From Atopsyche davidsoni (taxonomy: Eukaryota; Arthropoda; Insecta; Trichoptera; Hydrobiosidae), in assembly GCA_022113835.1 (NCBI GenBank), contig JAILWY010000006.1, positions 8,680,001 through 8,744,000 on the forward strand: a DNA stretch of 64,000 bases, in the 5' to 3' direction. Below the pieces are notes generated by a model that was not told the origin of the DNA, did no database searches, and was given only the letters and a program-made list of their open reading frames with translations. A program made the position numbers and the translations under genes. This document shows, one piece after another, positions 25,451 to 36,055 of the stretch. Within the stretch, counting starts at the first letter, position 1. Each line of letters opens with the position of its first letter.

Positions 25451-26042
25451 CACGGTGGTGGCTCAATTTTCAGAATTTTTAAAAACCTGAAAATTTTGAA
25501 AAGATTTTTTTCATACTGAAATATATATATATCTCGTTCAGGATGTCAGATCATCCATGAGCTTAATTGCACATGAGTTATGGCCTTGTAGCAGACCTCG
25601 TGTATGGTGGACAATAAGGTTTGGTATAAACAGCATGGTAAATATTTGGACAATGAACCCTGATTCGACAGGGTTATAAAAGCCCCATAAACCGAGGAGC
25701 AAAACTCAATTTAAAAATAGATCACGTAGAGCTCCTACCACAATAGATCTGAAAAACCATCACCATAAATGAGGCTTCTAAGCAATAAAAAAATTATATT
25801 TATTTACAAAAACTTTCAAAATATGTATAAAAGGTATTAAATATATAATAAAACTTCTGCTTTATTGTTTGCGATATGTATATCAGATATATTTTTTTTA
25901 TATTCTATATATTATATAATCAGAATCTATTTCTAGAACAATTCAGTCGTCGATATTAAAAACGAGTGCTCTCAATACAATAATAAATTCGTTAACTTCT
26001 TCTTTTAGTCGTCACAACTTTACCAGCTATTTAAATAATTTC

Positions 26043-26136
26043 ATGGAAAGTTCATGGGGTAGTTTGGTTTTTTTGTTCTACCTTCTCTCATCAGCACAGG
26101 CGACTTTATCCGGAACAATCGCAGCAGGTTGGGCTT
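26043..26136 (+). CDS. Candidate first coding exon with signal peptide
   Basis: ATG at 26043 opens MESSWGSLVFLFYLLSSAQA, shaped like a secretory signal peptide: short n-region, hydrophobic core from W5 to L15, and SAQA before a plausible cleavage site. The reading continues ATLSGTIAAGWA to a GTGAGT donor at 26137; unspliced, it stops at 26171 (42 residues). The donor leaves one base. An acceptor (TTAATTCTGCAG) ends at 26561, and the segment after it reads on in the matching phase. The product would be a secreted protein of unknown function. T-rich DNA easily yields hydrophobic codons, so this may be chance. Confidence 0.22.
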
Positions 26137-26561
26137 GTGAGTTTGAGAATCAGCGAGTCGTCAATAATTGAAATTGTTTCTGAACTGAAATTCTGTATGA
26201 AATACGAGCCAAAGTCAAAAGGTTCGTACAACTGATAAAGCTCAAATAATTGTTGGAAATTAATGTAATTTCGTGTAAAATGTGAAGAATTCTACGGGAT
26301 GTCGATACTTTCTTATAAATTATATAAGTCTAATCGATTTTATAATCGTTTTATTGGAATTATGATTAGAGCTGTTATTGAACTTATGAATATCAAAGTA
26401 ATACTGGAGAAATAAAGTGTTGATTTATATATCATCGCTTCTAACCACTTGTTAACTTATAATCAGAGTGTCTTTCTGAATTTGGATTCTCTCGCCGAAA
26501 TTCAATTAAAATGATATTTATTATATATATTAAATTAGATACACTTGTCTTAATTCTGCAG

Positions 26562-26608
26562 TTGCACCTGCGTTGCAAATCCAATCTACCTGTGACAAAA
26601 TCGGCAAA
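26562..26608 (+). CDS. Candidate second exon, 47 nt
   Basis: After acceptor CTGCAG, and in the phase left by the 26043 exon, the segment reads F-APALQIQSTCDKIGK up to a GTAAAT donor at 26609, ending in phase 0. An alternative phase reads CTCVANPIYL then stop, which by eye resembles the CTCV ending of IL-17-type cytokines. Both cannot be right. This ambiguity shows how little the sequence alone decides. Confidence 0.18.
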
Positions 26609-26879
26609 GTAAATTAGTCAACTGCTAACACCCCGTGGCTAACTTATGTACGTGAACACAGAAAGGGAGAGAGAATTGTTCGCTTTAAACAAACTGAGGT
26701 TGCACTGAAAGACAAACGAATTAACCATAATTTAATTATTTCGCATTTAAATGAATTCAGTACTTGCACAATATATTTAGTTATAAATCTTACGAAGTTT
26801 TATCCGTAAAATTGTATTTAAATTAAATGTAAAAATAAAATAAAACGTTCAATTAGTTTTAGTTGTAAATTACTGTTAA

Positions 26880-27180
26880 TAAATTGTGTACGGACACGAG
26901 GCATAGAGGAGTCGTTCGATCTCTCTCCTTTCCGCGAGTTATCTCGGTTTTGGTGAGCATTTAATTAAAGAGAATTAGGGATGTGTTGCCAGTGTAGAAA
27001 ATATTAATTCCTTTTGTTTGAAACCAGCGGATGGGGCGGCTGGGGGTTTATTAATATCCCATGAAGTTTGTCAGTTTTATTGTTATTCACCTTGCGTGCT
27101 CGCGGGGGGTGTGATAATACTGCCAGTTTGTACACTTAGTGGTATTTCCGAAACACCACAGCTGTCGTATTCAAAGAATA
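26880..27180. other. GC-richer island
   Basis: The region includes GTGTACGGACACGAGG, CTCTCCTTTCCGCGAG, GATGGGGCGGCTGGGGG and GTGCTCGCGGGGGGTGTG with TTAATTAAAG and ATTAATATCC. It has no coding frame. Regulatory function is possible. Confidence 0.25.
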
Positions 27181-27871
27181 TTTATTTATAAAATAGAAAA
27201 TAAAACTATTTTTTTTTGGTTTTATGTTTGAAATATTCCAAAATATATAAATTAAAATTAATTGTATTTATTTTTGATTATGCTCTTTTATTTCTTTCTT
27301 CTTCATATCCTTGCAAATAAGCAGTAATAGATTTTTTGTTCTCAGGTAAAATACTTCATAATTTATTTCAATTATTTTTGCTTAGGAGCGAAGCTACGGA
27401 TTTTTTATTATCTTCTTGAGTACTTACTGGTCATTGAAATTTTTTAAAAATTTATCGATTGTATATACAGACAACCTGTTCAGCCATTTTACTTCTGACC
27501 ACAGCGTCAATAGGCATTTCCGATGGGAGCTGTGTCGTTTAAAACCGATGCACAATTTTCCGGGTTATTCTCAAAATGTTTACCGCACCGACCGAGCGCG
27601 GCCACGTTGTACCACATGCACGCACACTCACAGCATTAAGTAATGTGACCTCTGTGCGATGTATAGGGTGCTCTGGGACTCACGTACTAGCTGAATTAAA
27701 AAAATATATGAAAGTATATTTTAAACTTGGTATAAACTAAATTTTCATCATAATTTGAATCATACCATTTTAACAAAAACAATTTTTCAAATTTTATTCC
27801 CTTTGTTATTTATTTATATACTCATTAAAGATACTATTTTTTTTGTATTTTGGAAACTTGTATGAACAATT

Positions 27872-28173
27872 GATAATGATTAAGTACATTTTTTCAAATA
27901 TTAAAAATTGATTAAAGAAACTCTTGGAAAGGAATATGAACCCACATCCCCAAGCTTACATGGCCGGTGCATTGCCAATTACATCAACGAATCACTAGTA
28001 CTAGGCAATAATTTAATAATTCCCACACAAATCACGATGATATTTTTCTAAGAGTTGCTTTAATCAATTTTCAATATTTGAAAACATGTACTTAATCAAT
28101 ATTAATCAATCAAACCTGTATAGGCAAAATCGTACTTCCTGTGAGACGGTCTTCACAAAAAATCAATAATATA
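27872..28173 (+). mobile_element. Foldback tRNA-SINE copy B (longer form)
   Basis: This copy starts with the inverted arm (GATAATGATTAAG...), which leads into a reversed tRNA-like unit at about 27938-28000. A linker follows, then the right arm and the conserved tail ending in GTCTTCAC plus AAAAAATCAATAAT. Read on the minus strand, the tRNA-like unit shows GCACCGGCCATGTAAGC and GGATGTGGGTTC, i.e. an anticodon-arm-like and a T-arm-like stretch. An imperfect target duplication (TTGTATGAACAAT at 27858-27870, TTGTATAAACAAA at 28174-28186) flanks it. It keeps more of the centre than copies A and E, so it shows that the hairpin comes from two head-to-head units. Confidence 0.85.
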
Positions 28174-31100
28174 TTGTATAAACAAATCTAAAAACTGGAA
28201 AATGTTTTTACTGAGCCCGGATTCAAGTCAAAAGCAAGGCTGTTTAATACTAAACCAAGTAGCTACATTTTGATACAATATTTGAAATTTTGCTTTATTT
28301 TATTTATATAGTTATTTATTAAATAATTTAATGAAAAAAACAATTGTGTGCTTATACTAAAATCTCATGAATTCTTCATTTTGATTTTTTCAATAATCGA
28401 TTTTTTTAAATACGCATCTGTAATCCGTGTGTTTTTTTAATATAAAATAATAAAATTAATCTCAAATTAGCACTGAATTCGGTGCACGGTGTATAGGGCA
28501 CACTGCATACGATATGTACACCTCCATGCGCAGCTACCTGTGTGTACGTTGTACCTATTGCCTATATGGGTAGACTTGTCGCTACCAACAGACAGTCCCG
28601 ATCGATAGAGCCGCTTGCACCATAGCTGTGTGATTGCGCCGCATACTACATGCAACCAAACGCTGGATACGATATTAAATATATTTTTTTATTCAATAGG
28701 TACCAATATATAATTGAGGTAGAAACTTATTGCTAGTATCTGTTATAGCATTTTAAAATATCTGATCTATAAAACAAATACTATCAGTGAGTCCTGAATC
28801 GATTATAAAAGTATTTGGTACAGTTTATGTAGAATTATTTTTAACCGTAGAATATTGTATTACTTGTGGATATAAATTAATTTTTAGTTGAATATTATAT
28901 AAATTTAAGAGAAATGTGTAGCACATATCTATATCATCCATACTGTATATTTTTAAAGATATATTTTGGACATGTTACAACTTCACCTCTTCACATATTT
29001 CATCATATTTTTTAATTGTTTTATCAACTAATTTTTTAGCATGTTTTGTCCAGAACATCATTAAATTTGGTATTGGAATAGATCTACTATTTGGAAGCAA
29101 TTTATAGATGCACCACGCGCTCACTCTATGCATATCGGACTAGAGGGAATTCTGAACGATCAGACAAGCTCTGACGTACCTGCATCGTTTGCAAATATTT
29201 GATCTTTGCACTGTGAAAATTTCTTGAATTCCTTTATATTTCAATAGAAAAAAACTCACCTATTCACTAAATATCAAACGTATATATTGAATTATGTTTA
29301 ATGCCACTTTTTTGCATTCCAACATATTTTCTTTCTTTACAAGTTTTATTGACTCTTTGACTGAAAGTGACTGACTCTCGCGCCATCAATATAAGTCTCA
29401 GTGGCAATTATATTTAGTATTTTAAAATTCAATTATAAAACAATACTTAAAAACTCAATAGAGATATTTAAACAAGCGCAATACTCTCGTTTTTGTTATC
29501 CGGGGATCCCATTTTCGGAGTGGTCCTCCTCACAAATGACCACTCGACGCCGCAGCGGCTCCCTGTTTATATTTATGGTTCGGGTGCACTCTCCAGATTT
29601 ATGAATCGGCTTTTGGACGCCATTTGTCGACTTCCGGTTACGAAATATTTTATTTATTTTCAAATTTAATTAAATATTCGTCAGTGATTAAGACTTGCTT
29701 TGAGAAATGCCTAAAAATACGTATCAAGATATTAAAATTTTATACTTTATTATTTATTGTAAAAAAAGTACTTGTAACATGCTGTTACAATCTAAATAAT
29801 TCAAATGATGTAATGTACTTGTGTTATATGATTTTTGCGTCAAAATATTAAACATGTTGTATTATATTTGAAAATCAAAAATCAGTAAACAACGTCGATG
29901 CAAAAATCATTTATCAATTCTCAGGCATTTATTAGTTATCATGTGTTCACATATTGGGATATTAATTAAGCTTTACATATCAGTGTTCATACACTCAGTG
30001 TGCTTATTATTAACTGCATTAAATTTATAAATATAACCGTATCATCGAAATGCATTATTGTTAACGAAACGTGTCATATCTCTCAATGACGTCACAGATA
30101 AATAAAAAAACAAGGCTTTCAGTCGCATAATCTCACTCCGCCCAGAGCACGCGGCTATCGCAAATCTTCCCCAATTTAATTTTTCATATCTGCCCTCCCC
30201 ATACAAACTTTACACCCGAACATGCCGACGATCCGTTAGAGTGTTGTCCTTTCATCGGAGGGTACGTGCCACAACGACTCACACATGTTCCTACTAAATG
30301 AAAACGAAATATTCAATATGTGCTACAAAAATATTTACCTAGTGTCTTTTCGTGACTCCGAAACGTGCCTGCATCGAGCAAAGTAGATCTTGAGCCTCTG
30401 CTTGGAAAAAAAGCGTGATAGTACAAAGTGTATTTAGTAGTTACTACTTTCATTATTTTACGTCATTTACTATAATTTGTGGATCACAAATATATAGGAG
30501 ATAATGTTTGTTATAAGTAGTAGCTTTGAAGGTGTATCGTATTTCTGATTACAGTAATAATCTTACATCAAATTGAAATCGATAGTCTGAATTAAACCAT
30601 GCCTTTACCGGTTGAATATATCAAATACAATACTTCATACATGTATTTAAAATGTACATGGGTATATATTGTGCCAACGATATTTTCTAAATTCGATTTT
30701 AAATTATAATCAAATAAACCAGATATATTATCTGTATAATTGTAAATGATTTCAAGATATATTTTTAATCAAAATTGTCTGCAAAAACCTGTTTATTTCA
30801 TCAGGCAAGTCTTTAAGGGTTGAATACTCAATTGGCTTACAGGGTTACAGGTGTCTCCGAAAATATAAAAATATTTTTTATAAAATACATGAGACATGAA
30901 CTCTGGTATTTTAATAAATGCAGCCATTCTCATAGAATTTCCACCACGATGTCATTGCAAACACTTAAGATATATTCTACACGCTATCTATAAACTGCAT
31001 GCTTTTCTTTTATAAATGACTACTTGCGTGATCGCAATGGTCTCAAAATTCAAAATCTATACAAAATATTTACTTAGAGGTTTTTTTCAGAAAGTGCCTT

Positions 31101-33008
31101 ACGTGTCTGGATTGAGAAAACAGGTTTCTCCGCTAAGAAGGGGTGTATCCGCGAATATATATTTTCGTGGAGGGGAGGAGTCTTAGGGGCATCTTGGGAC
31201 ATATTGGACGTAAATAACGTTTATCCCGCTATTTTTATCAGGAGGACAATCTTAAAATAGATGTGCACCGTTAGAAAAGACCACCTTTGGTTTCAGCAGC
31301 TAAAAATAATGGCGAATGAATCCTGAAAAATTTGCACACGCCCGATTTCAAAGAAAATGCGTTTGTGGCTTCTATAAGATGTGAATATGATATTGAAAAA
31401 TCAAGAGAAAAATTTTGTGTTAATGTAATTTGTAATAAATTATTTGCAGTATCAAAATGTATCTTTATGTGCTTATAAAGTATTTATATAAAAACACTTG
31501 ACTCAATACATATAACGTTTTTTTTTTTTTTTTTTAAATATAAAAGACGATTGCTGGCCATTTCAATTTCTTTTAAATGAATTAATTTTATGCGCAATAT
31601 AGCATCTAGGTTTTTTTTGTAATAGTTTATTCTGTCGCGAATATGTGACGACATTTTTATTTTTATATATTTCATATAAACATTATCACAGAAGCTCACA
31701 TAGTCATTGTTACGTTATTTTCAAAAGATCGAGATGAAATTTTTTTTATCAATGTTAAGTATATTCAAAGGCAGGAGGGTTTGTGGAAATCAAATTATTG
31801 TAGGGATATAACTCAAAGTTGCAAACGAAACAGGAACCAAGAACGTATTATCCATAACACAAACTTATTAGACCTTTTTGAAATATGGCAACCTGTTCAC
31901 AAAGAAACACGTACTGTCGTTTGCCATATTAAACAATTGCACTGAATTTACTATAATATAGTTTTTGACATGAATCAATAAAAATACATTTGATCGCATC
32001 AATTATCTTCATCCCTATACCTATCATTAAAAATATCAGATGAAGGTATATATTTTTCAGTAATACGTCGTATTTTAGAAAAAAGTCTTTTTCAAAACGT
32101 TTTTGGTGAATATTTTAGATAAGTCGAAAGAAAATTGCATAATTCAACATTAATTGTAAAAATTTTGCGCTTTTAAAAGTAAGTCAACTGATATTTCCAA
32201 GTACGCCTAAAATCAAAAGAAAATTTAATATATTGCTACAGGACCAATCCCATACACGGTGGGCCCCAAAAGACGTTTGATATTGACACATTCGTCCAGG
32301 AATAGATCCCACTCTTTATGCATGGGGTGGTATCCATGGGGTATGAAATATCCGACACCCCTTGATCCGTATATCTTGCATCTTTATGGTTAGGGAGAAT
32401 TTAACCCTCGGACAAGCTGCAGGCTTTGACCTGAACCTTTGCAACCCCCGCGTTTACAAGTTATTGAGTTTTGAAAATGATTATTTTTGTATTGATTAAT
32501 GATTACAGATCGATCACACAGTTGAATAATATTGTAGCAAAATGTTAATATACTCGTAAATATTAAAGCAAGATTTACTCATAAATGTAAACACATATAT
32601 TAAAGTGAAATAGTTTAAAAAAAAAATAGTAGCTTAGTAACAAGAATCATGCACTTGAAAAAAAAAAATTTGTAAATAAAATATCTGCTTTTAGAATATT
32701 TAAAAAAAAAAATTGAATATAATAATAAAAAAAAAAATTATGTTGAAATGTTTATTTTAAATTTAAAAAAAATGTTTTGATGTATAGTGACTGATTATAT
32801 AGTATATGTGAATGTGGAAATAACTGTGTGACTCAACTGTGTAAATAAATACACTAGCTTAGTCTCATGACGCAATAAATATTTAATACGTTTCTAGTAA
32901 AGTGATTGATAACAGATTTAATTTTCTGTTGAATGATATGTTATATCCTTATTTGCATAGTGTTTCCATAATAGAAGCAGTACGCTAAAACTGGCACTTT
33001 GCCGCAGC
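28174..33008. other. AT-rich DNA upstream of tRNA-Leu
   Basis: Islands occur at 28470-28680, 29490-29640, 30120-30280, 31090-31340 and 32240-32470. A 59-base minus-strand segment at 30339-30397 lies between a good acceptor (TTTTTTTCCAAGCAG) and donor (GTAAAT), but at least two frames are open and none is recognised. The last kilobase before the tRNA is nearly pure A/T with several A-runs. Confidence 0.5.
30087..30094. promoter_or_regulatory. Perfect CRE site TGACGTCA
   Basis: Palindromic bZIP consensus at the edge of a GC-richer stretch (30070-30270) that holds TCACTCCGCCCAGAGCACGCGG. Confidence 0.35.
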
Positions 33009-33092
33009 GTCAGATTGGCCGAGTGGTCTAAGGCGCCAGATTTAAGCTCTGGTTCCCGAAAGGGAGCGTGGGTTCGAACCCCACATCTGACA
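33009..33092 (+). tRNA. tRNA-Leu, anticodon UAA
   Basis: This transfer RNA decodes UUA leucine codons in cytosolic translation. The acceptor stem GTCAGAT pairs perfectly with ATCTGAC, followed by discriminator A at 33092. The anticodon stem CCAGA/TCTGG encloses the loop TTTAAGC, giving anticodon TAA at 33043-33045. A long variable arm (TTCCCGAAAGGGAGC region) is the mark of a class II tRNA such as Leu. The T arm contains GGTTCGAACCC (internal B box) and the D arm contains TGGCCGAGTGG (A box). There is no intron. A T-run begins at 33096, as expected for RNA polymerase III termination. CCA is not encoded, as usual in eukaryotes. It stands alone in AT-rich DNA with no neighbouring gene. All stems are intact, so it is probably functional. 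Confidence 0.97.
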
Positions 33093-33095
33093 GAC

Positions 33096-33102
33096 TTTTT
33101 TT
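33096..33102 (+). terminator. Pol III T-run terminator of tRNA-Leu
   Basis: Seven consecutive T residues begin four bases past the tRNA 3' end. This is the standard RNA polymerase III termination signal. Confidence 0.8.
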
Positions 33103-35559
33103 ATCTTTTTTTTATTATTAACTGAGTGTATAGAACCTATACGATCACATTTTATTATTGACAATTTATAATTTAGCAATAAAAATTAATAAAACAAAAA
33201 AAATATTATAAATACGAAACTTGTATGAAGATAAAAGGTATTTTATCTATTGAGTATATTATTTTTAAACGACTTTTTTTTTTTATTAGCTGAGGGCGTT
33301 GAACCTATACACCTCTGAATTAGAAATAAATTAAACGGAATAGTAGTTTTGTTGCCATTGAATATAATTTCAAGGTCGTTAACCGTGTTATCTTATCTTT
33401 AAATATGTATAGTGATAAAATAATATATATGCAGTATTTTAAAATAGTTTTATATTTTATACTAATAAAAAAAATATTATTATTATGTAAGCGTAAAAAA
33501 TAATTGTATGAGGTAAATTAAAAAAATAATGCACAATTAGAAGTTACTAAATTTAAATACATAATATATTTTTATATTTATTGTAAAGGACCGAAAATGT
33601 TTACTTTGTCTATATAATTAATTGATTATATATTCAGTAGTACCACTTGCGTAAAAAAAAAAAAAAACAAAAAAAAAATATTTTATTAGTCTGCGTGTAC
33701 CGTCGCATTGTAGAATAAAAACCGAACAATATTATATGAAAAAAAAAAAAAAATTGTACTGTTACCCGAGGGGCGCATTAACCCCTCATTTACCTGCACA
33801 AACCGCCAAGTTCATCCGGACCGACTGTACGAGCCCGTTCGTATTGCGCAATCTGCTTTGTTTATTCTCGTCCCGGTATCCGTTGCGGTGCTCTTTCTGC
33901 CTCTCGCTGCCCCTTGCTGCCTTTTTCTGCCTCACAAAGGAAGCGACTCGCCTTGTATTGAGTACAGTCACGCATTAATATTAACAGTTGTACAGCTCAT
34001 GGCAACGGCCCCCAAAACCTACGATCACATTTGTATTTTTTGTTATTTAACTGATAAACTATTACTCAATGACGAGATTAATCTTTGATCAAAAAAATAT
34101 TGAAAAAGTCAAAATGAAATAAATTTAACCAATCACACCATAATACCATTGTATACAAAATAATATAATTGAAAATATTTATTTGAGGTTAGGTTAAAAC
34201 TTTTTATGTCGTTACAGCAATACGTGTTGTCTGGCTGATGTATATGTATGAAGGTATGTTGGACATGATCGTGTGTGTATTATATATGTACGCCAATGCA
34301 TGGTACCGCTTGCAAAATAACAGGTGCACTGGATGTTGACGTTCCCACGGTTCGGATAATTTTATTCACTTTTTTGGAACACCTTGCCAGCTTGCTCCGG
34401 GCTATTTAGTTTGCGTTCTTTACGTACGCAAATGATGGTTGTAAAATATTATCCCGAAGGAAGTCTATGCGTTTACAGTAAAGATGTTCAACATTTCATA
34501 ACCCACCTTAACACCTGCAGATATTTTGTGTTTTCAGTAATTAATATTTGTATAGTAAAATATATTTTTACTATAGACGTTTATCCGTATTCTTTGATAC
34601 GTGGAACAAAAAGTGATAAATATTACTCAATAATGATTCAATTAGTCAAAAAAGTAAAGTAACTAAAATATTTTTTTTTTACTAAGGTCGTCTTTTTTTG
34701 AATATTATGTGTCTCTGTTTATTATTATTTATTATAAATATAAATTATATATATTTTTTATTGTTTCAGAAAAAAGAAGAACGGCTTCAGCGGAGAAAAG
34801 ACACCCTAAAGGTAAAATATATTATATACTATAAGCACAAAAAATACATTAACATGATCGTAGACCGTATTATATACCGAATAAACGTTTGATTAAACTT
34901 ATATAAAATTGATTATGAGGTAATACGAAAATATTTGAAACATTAAAATTATTTTACAATCACGTAAGACGTAAACGTCGAGTACTTTTTCCAAGTTCCG
35001 GGTTCATTATTTTATCCGATTCTACCATCTAGCGTATTTCAATACCCATTAATGGGTTTTAAATTATCCCCCCTGGGTGCCCCCCGCGCCCCCCGCCCGC
35101 GGGCATGAATGGCCCATAATAAATATGGTATGACCATAGAGAAGCCCCATCGACCCTGTCCATGGAGTGAGGCTCGGGCTCGAGCGCATTTCGCAAATGT
35201 CTGTGGTCTTGGCAGAACGATTATTTTATGAAACGGGTCTTGAAGGCGGAGCGCTTTTATAATATTTTTTTGCATTTAAATTAGCTTTAGATATCTTGGT
35301 TTTTTTTTTTAAAGATGTTTGTACTTTTCACTACTCATTCCGAAATTAATAAAAAATTTCAATCACATACTTTTACACTGATCGTATATATTTGGTTTAA
35401 TTCCGAAAATTAAACTACAGACCCTGCAATTTGACTTTCTTTGCTCAGGGTTATATTGTGTAATTGCAAAACGGTCGCAAGTTGTATCGCTGCGTGTGTA
35501 ACCGGCTTTAGTCCATACAACAAGACGCAATAGACACATTTTCTTTATTTGATTGCAGT
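33103..35559. other. A-rich DNA and an island at 33770-34010
   Basis: A-runs occur at 33653-33680 and 33740-33753. The island (CCGAGGGGCGCATTAACCCC, CTCTCGCTGCCCCTTGCTGC) is open on both strands without domains. Another GC-rich patch at 35070-35250 holds GTGCCCCCCGCGCCCCCCGC. The candidate 42-nt exon lies at 34770. Confidence 0.5.
34770..34811 (+). CDS. Candidate 42-nt exon, charged helix
   Basis: The acceptor is a T-rich tract ending ATTGTTTCAG and the donor is AAAG/GTAAAA. The phase-0 reading is KKEERLQRRKDTLK, 14 codons, highly basic and helix-forming. One other frame (phase giving KRRTASAEKRHPK) is also open. Length is a multiple of three, as in cassette exons. It would follow the 26562 segment in phase, but 8 kb separates them and no transcript evidence exists. 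I do not recognise the protein. Confidence 0.22.
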
Positions 35560-35850
35560 CAGTTTAGTTTCGCCTGTGGTTGTGTGGTGTTTTCACGAGT
35601 TCCCCCGTGTCCCTCCATCGATCGTTTAATAACAGCTGTCGGAGCAAACGAGAGAGAAGCCTCGCCGCCATTGTACCTCGGACGGCCCATTAGATCCATT
35701 GACAGCCTTTAATGTACAAATCCTCGAACAAAATTGCAATTAGTATTCCGGGCCGACGTCCCGGACGCCAGCTACTACCGAACTCAATCTAGAAATTCTT
35801 GAGGCGTCCCGGTGTGCCGAAGTAGGTCCCTTCCCTATCTATCGAACTAT
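35560..35850. promoter_or_regulatory. GC-rich conserved-looking island
   Basis: Long GC-richer stretch with GAAGCCTCGCCGCCATTG, CTCGGACGGCCCATTAG, TTGCAATTAGTATTCCGGG and GACGTCCCGGACGCCAGC. Homeodomain cores are interspersed. No frame shows coding character and splice sites are not evident. It directly precedes the dispersed repeat at 35.9 kb. Confidence 0.3.
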
Positions 35851-35921
35851 TTTATATACCCCCTGCCAGTGCTTTCTAAACTGTACTACACAAATATTTT
35901 AATGATATTTATTTAAATAGT

Positions 35922-36055
35922 AAAGCTGGCCTTGTACGCTGCTACACAACTGATAAAGCTGACCACGCACGCAGCGACACAACTTAAAGCCGATTTCCAA
36001 TTATCTAATAGCGTTTCTTTATTAATAGTGTTTTTCTATAGTAAATAACGCAATA
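35922..36055 (+). repeat. Dispersed repeat with internal 33-bp duplication
   Basis: Two units starting AAAGCTGGCCTTGTACGC (35922) and AAAGCTGACCACGCACGC (35955) are tandem, and a third partial AAAGCCGATT starts at 35986. The following CGATTTCCAATTATCTAATAGCGTTTCTTTATT and TAACGCAA match 44456-44562 with substitutions, and a weaker match lies at 61315-61400. The family is unnamed. It may be a MITE or an old retroposon. Confidence 0.5.

Noticed and set aside
27938..28000. tRNA gene on the minus strand
   Set aside because: Same SINE head as above, truncated and without acceptor stem.
30339..30397. 59-nt minus-strand exon-like segment
   Set aside because: Splice signals are fair, but two frames are open, length is not a multiple of three and no homology is seen.
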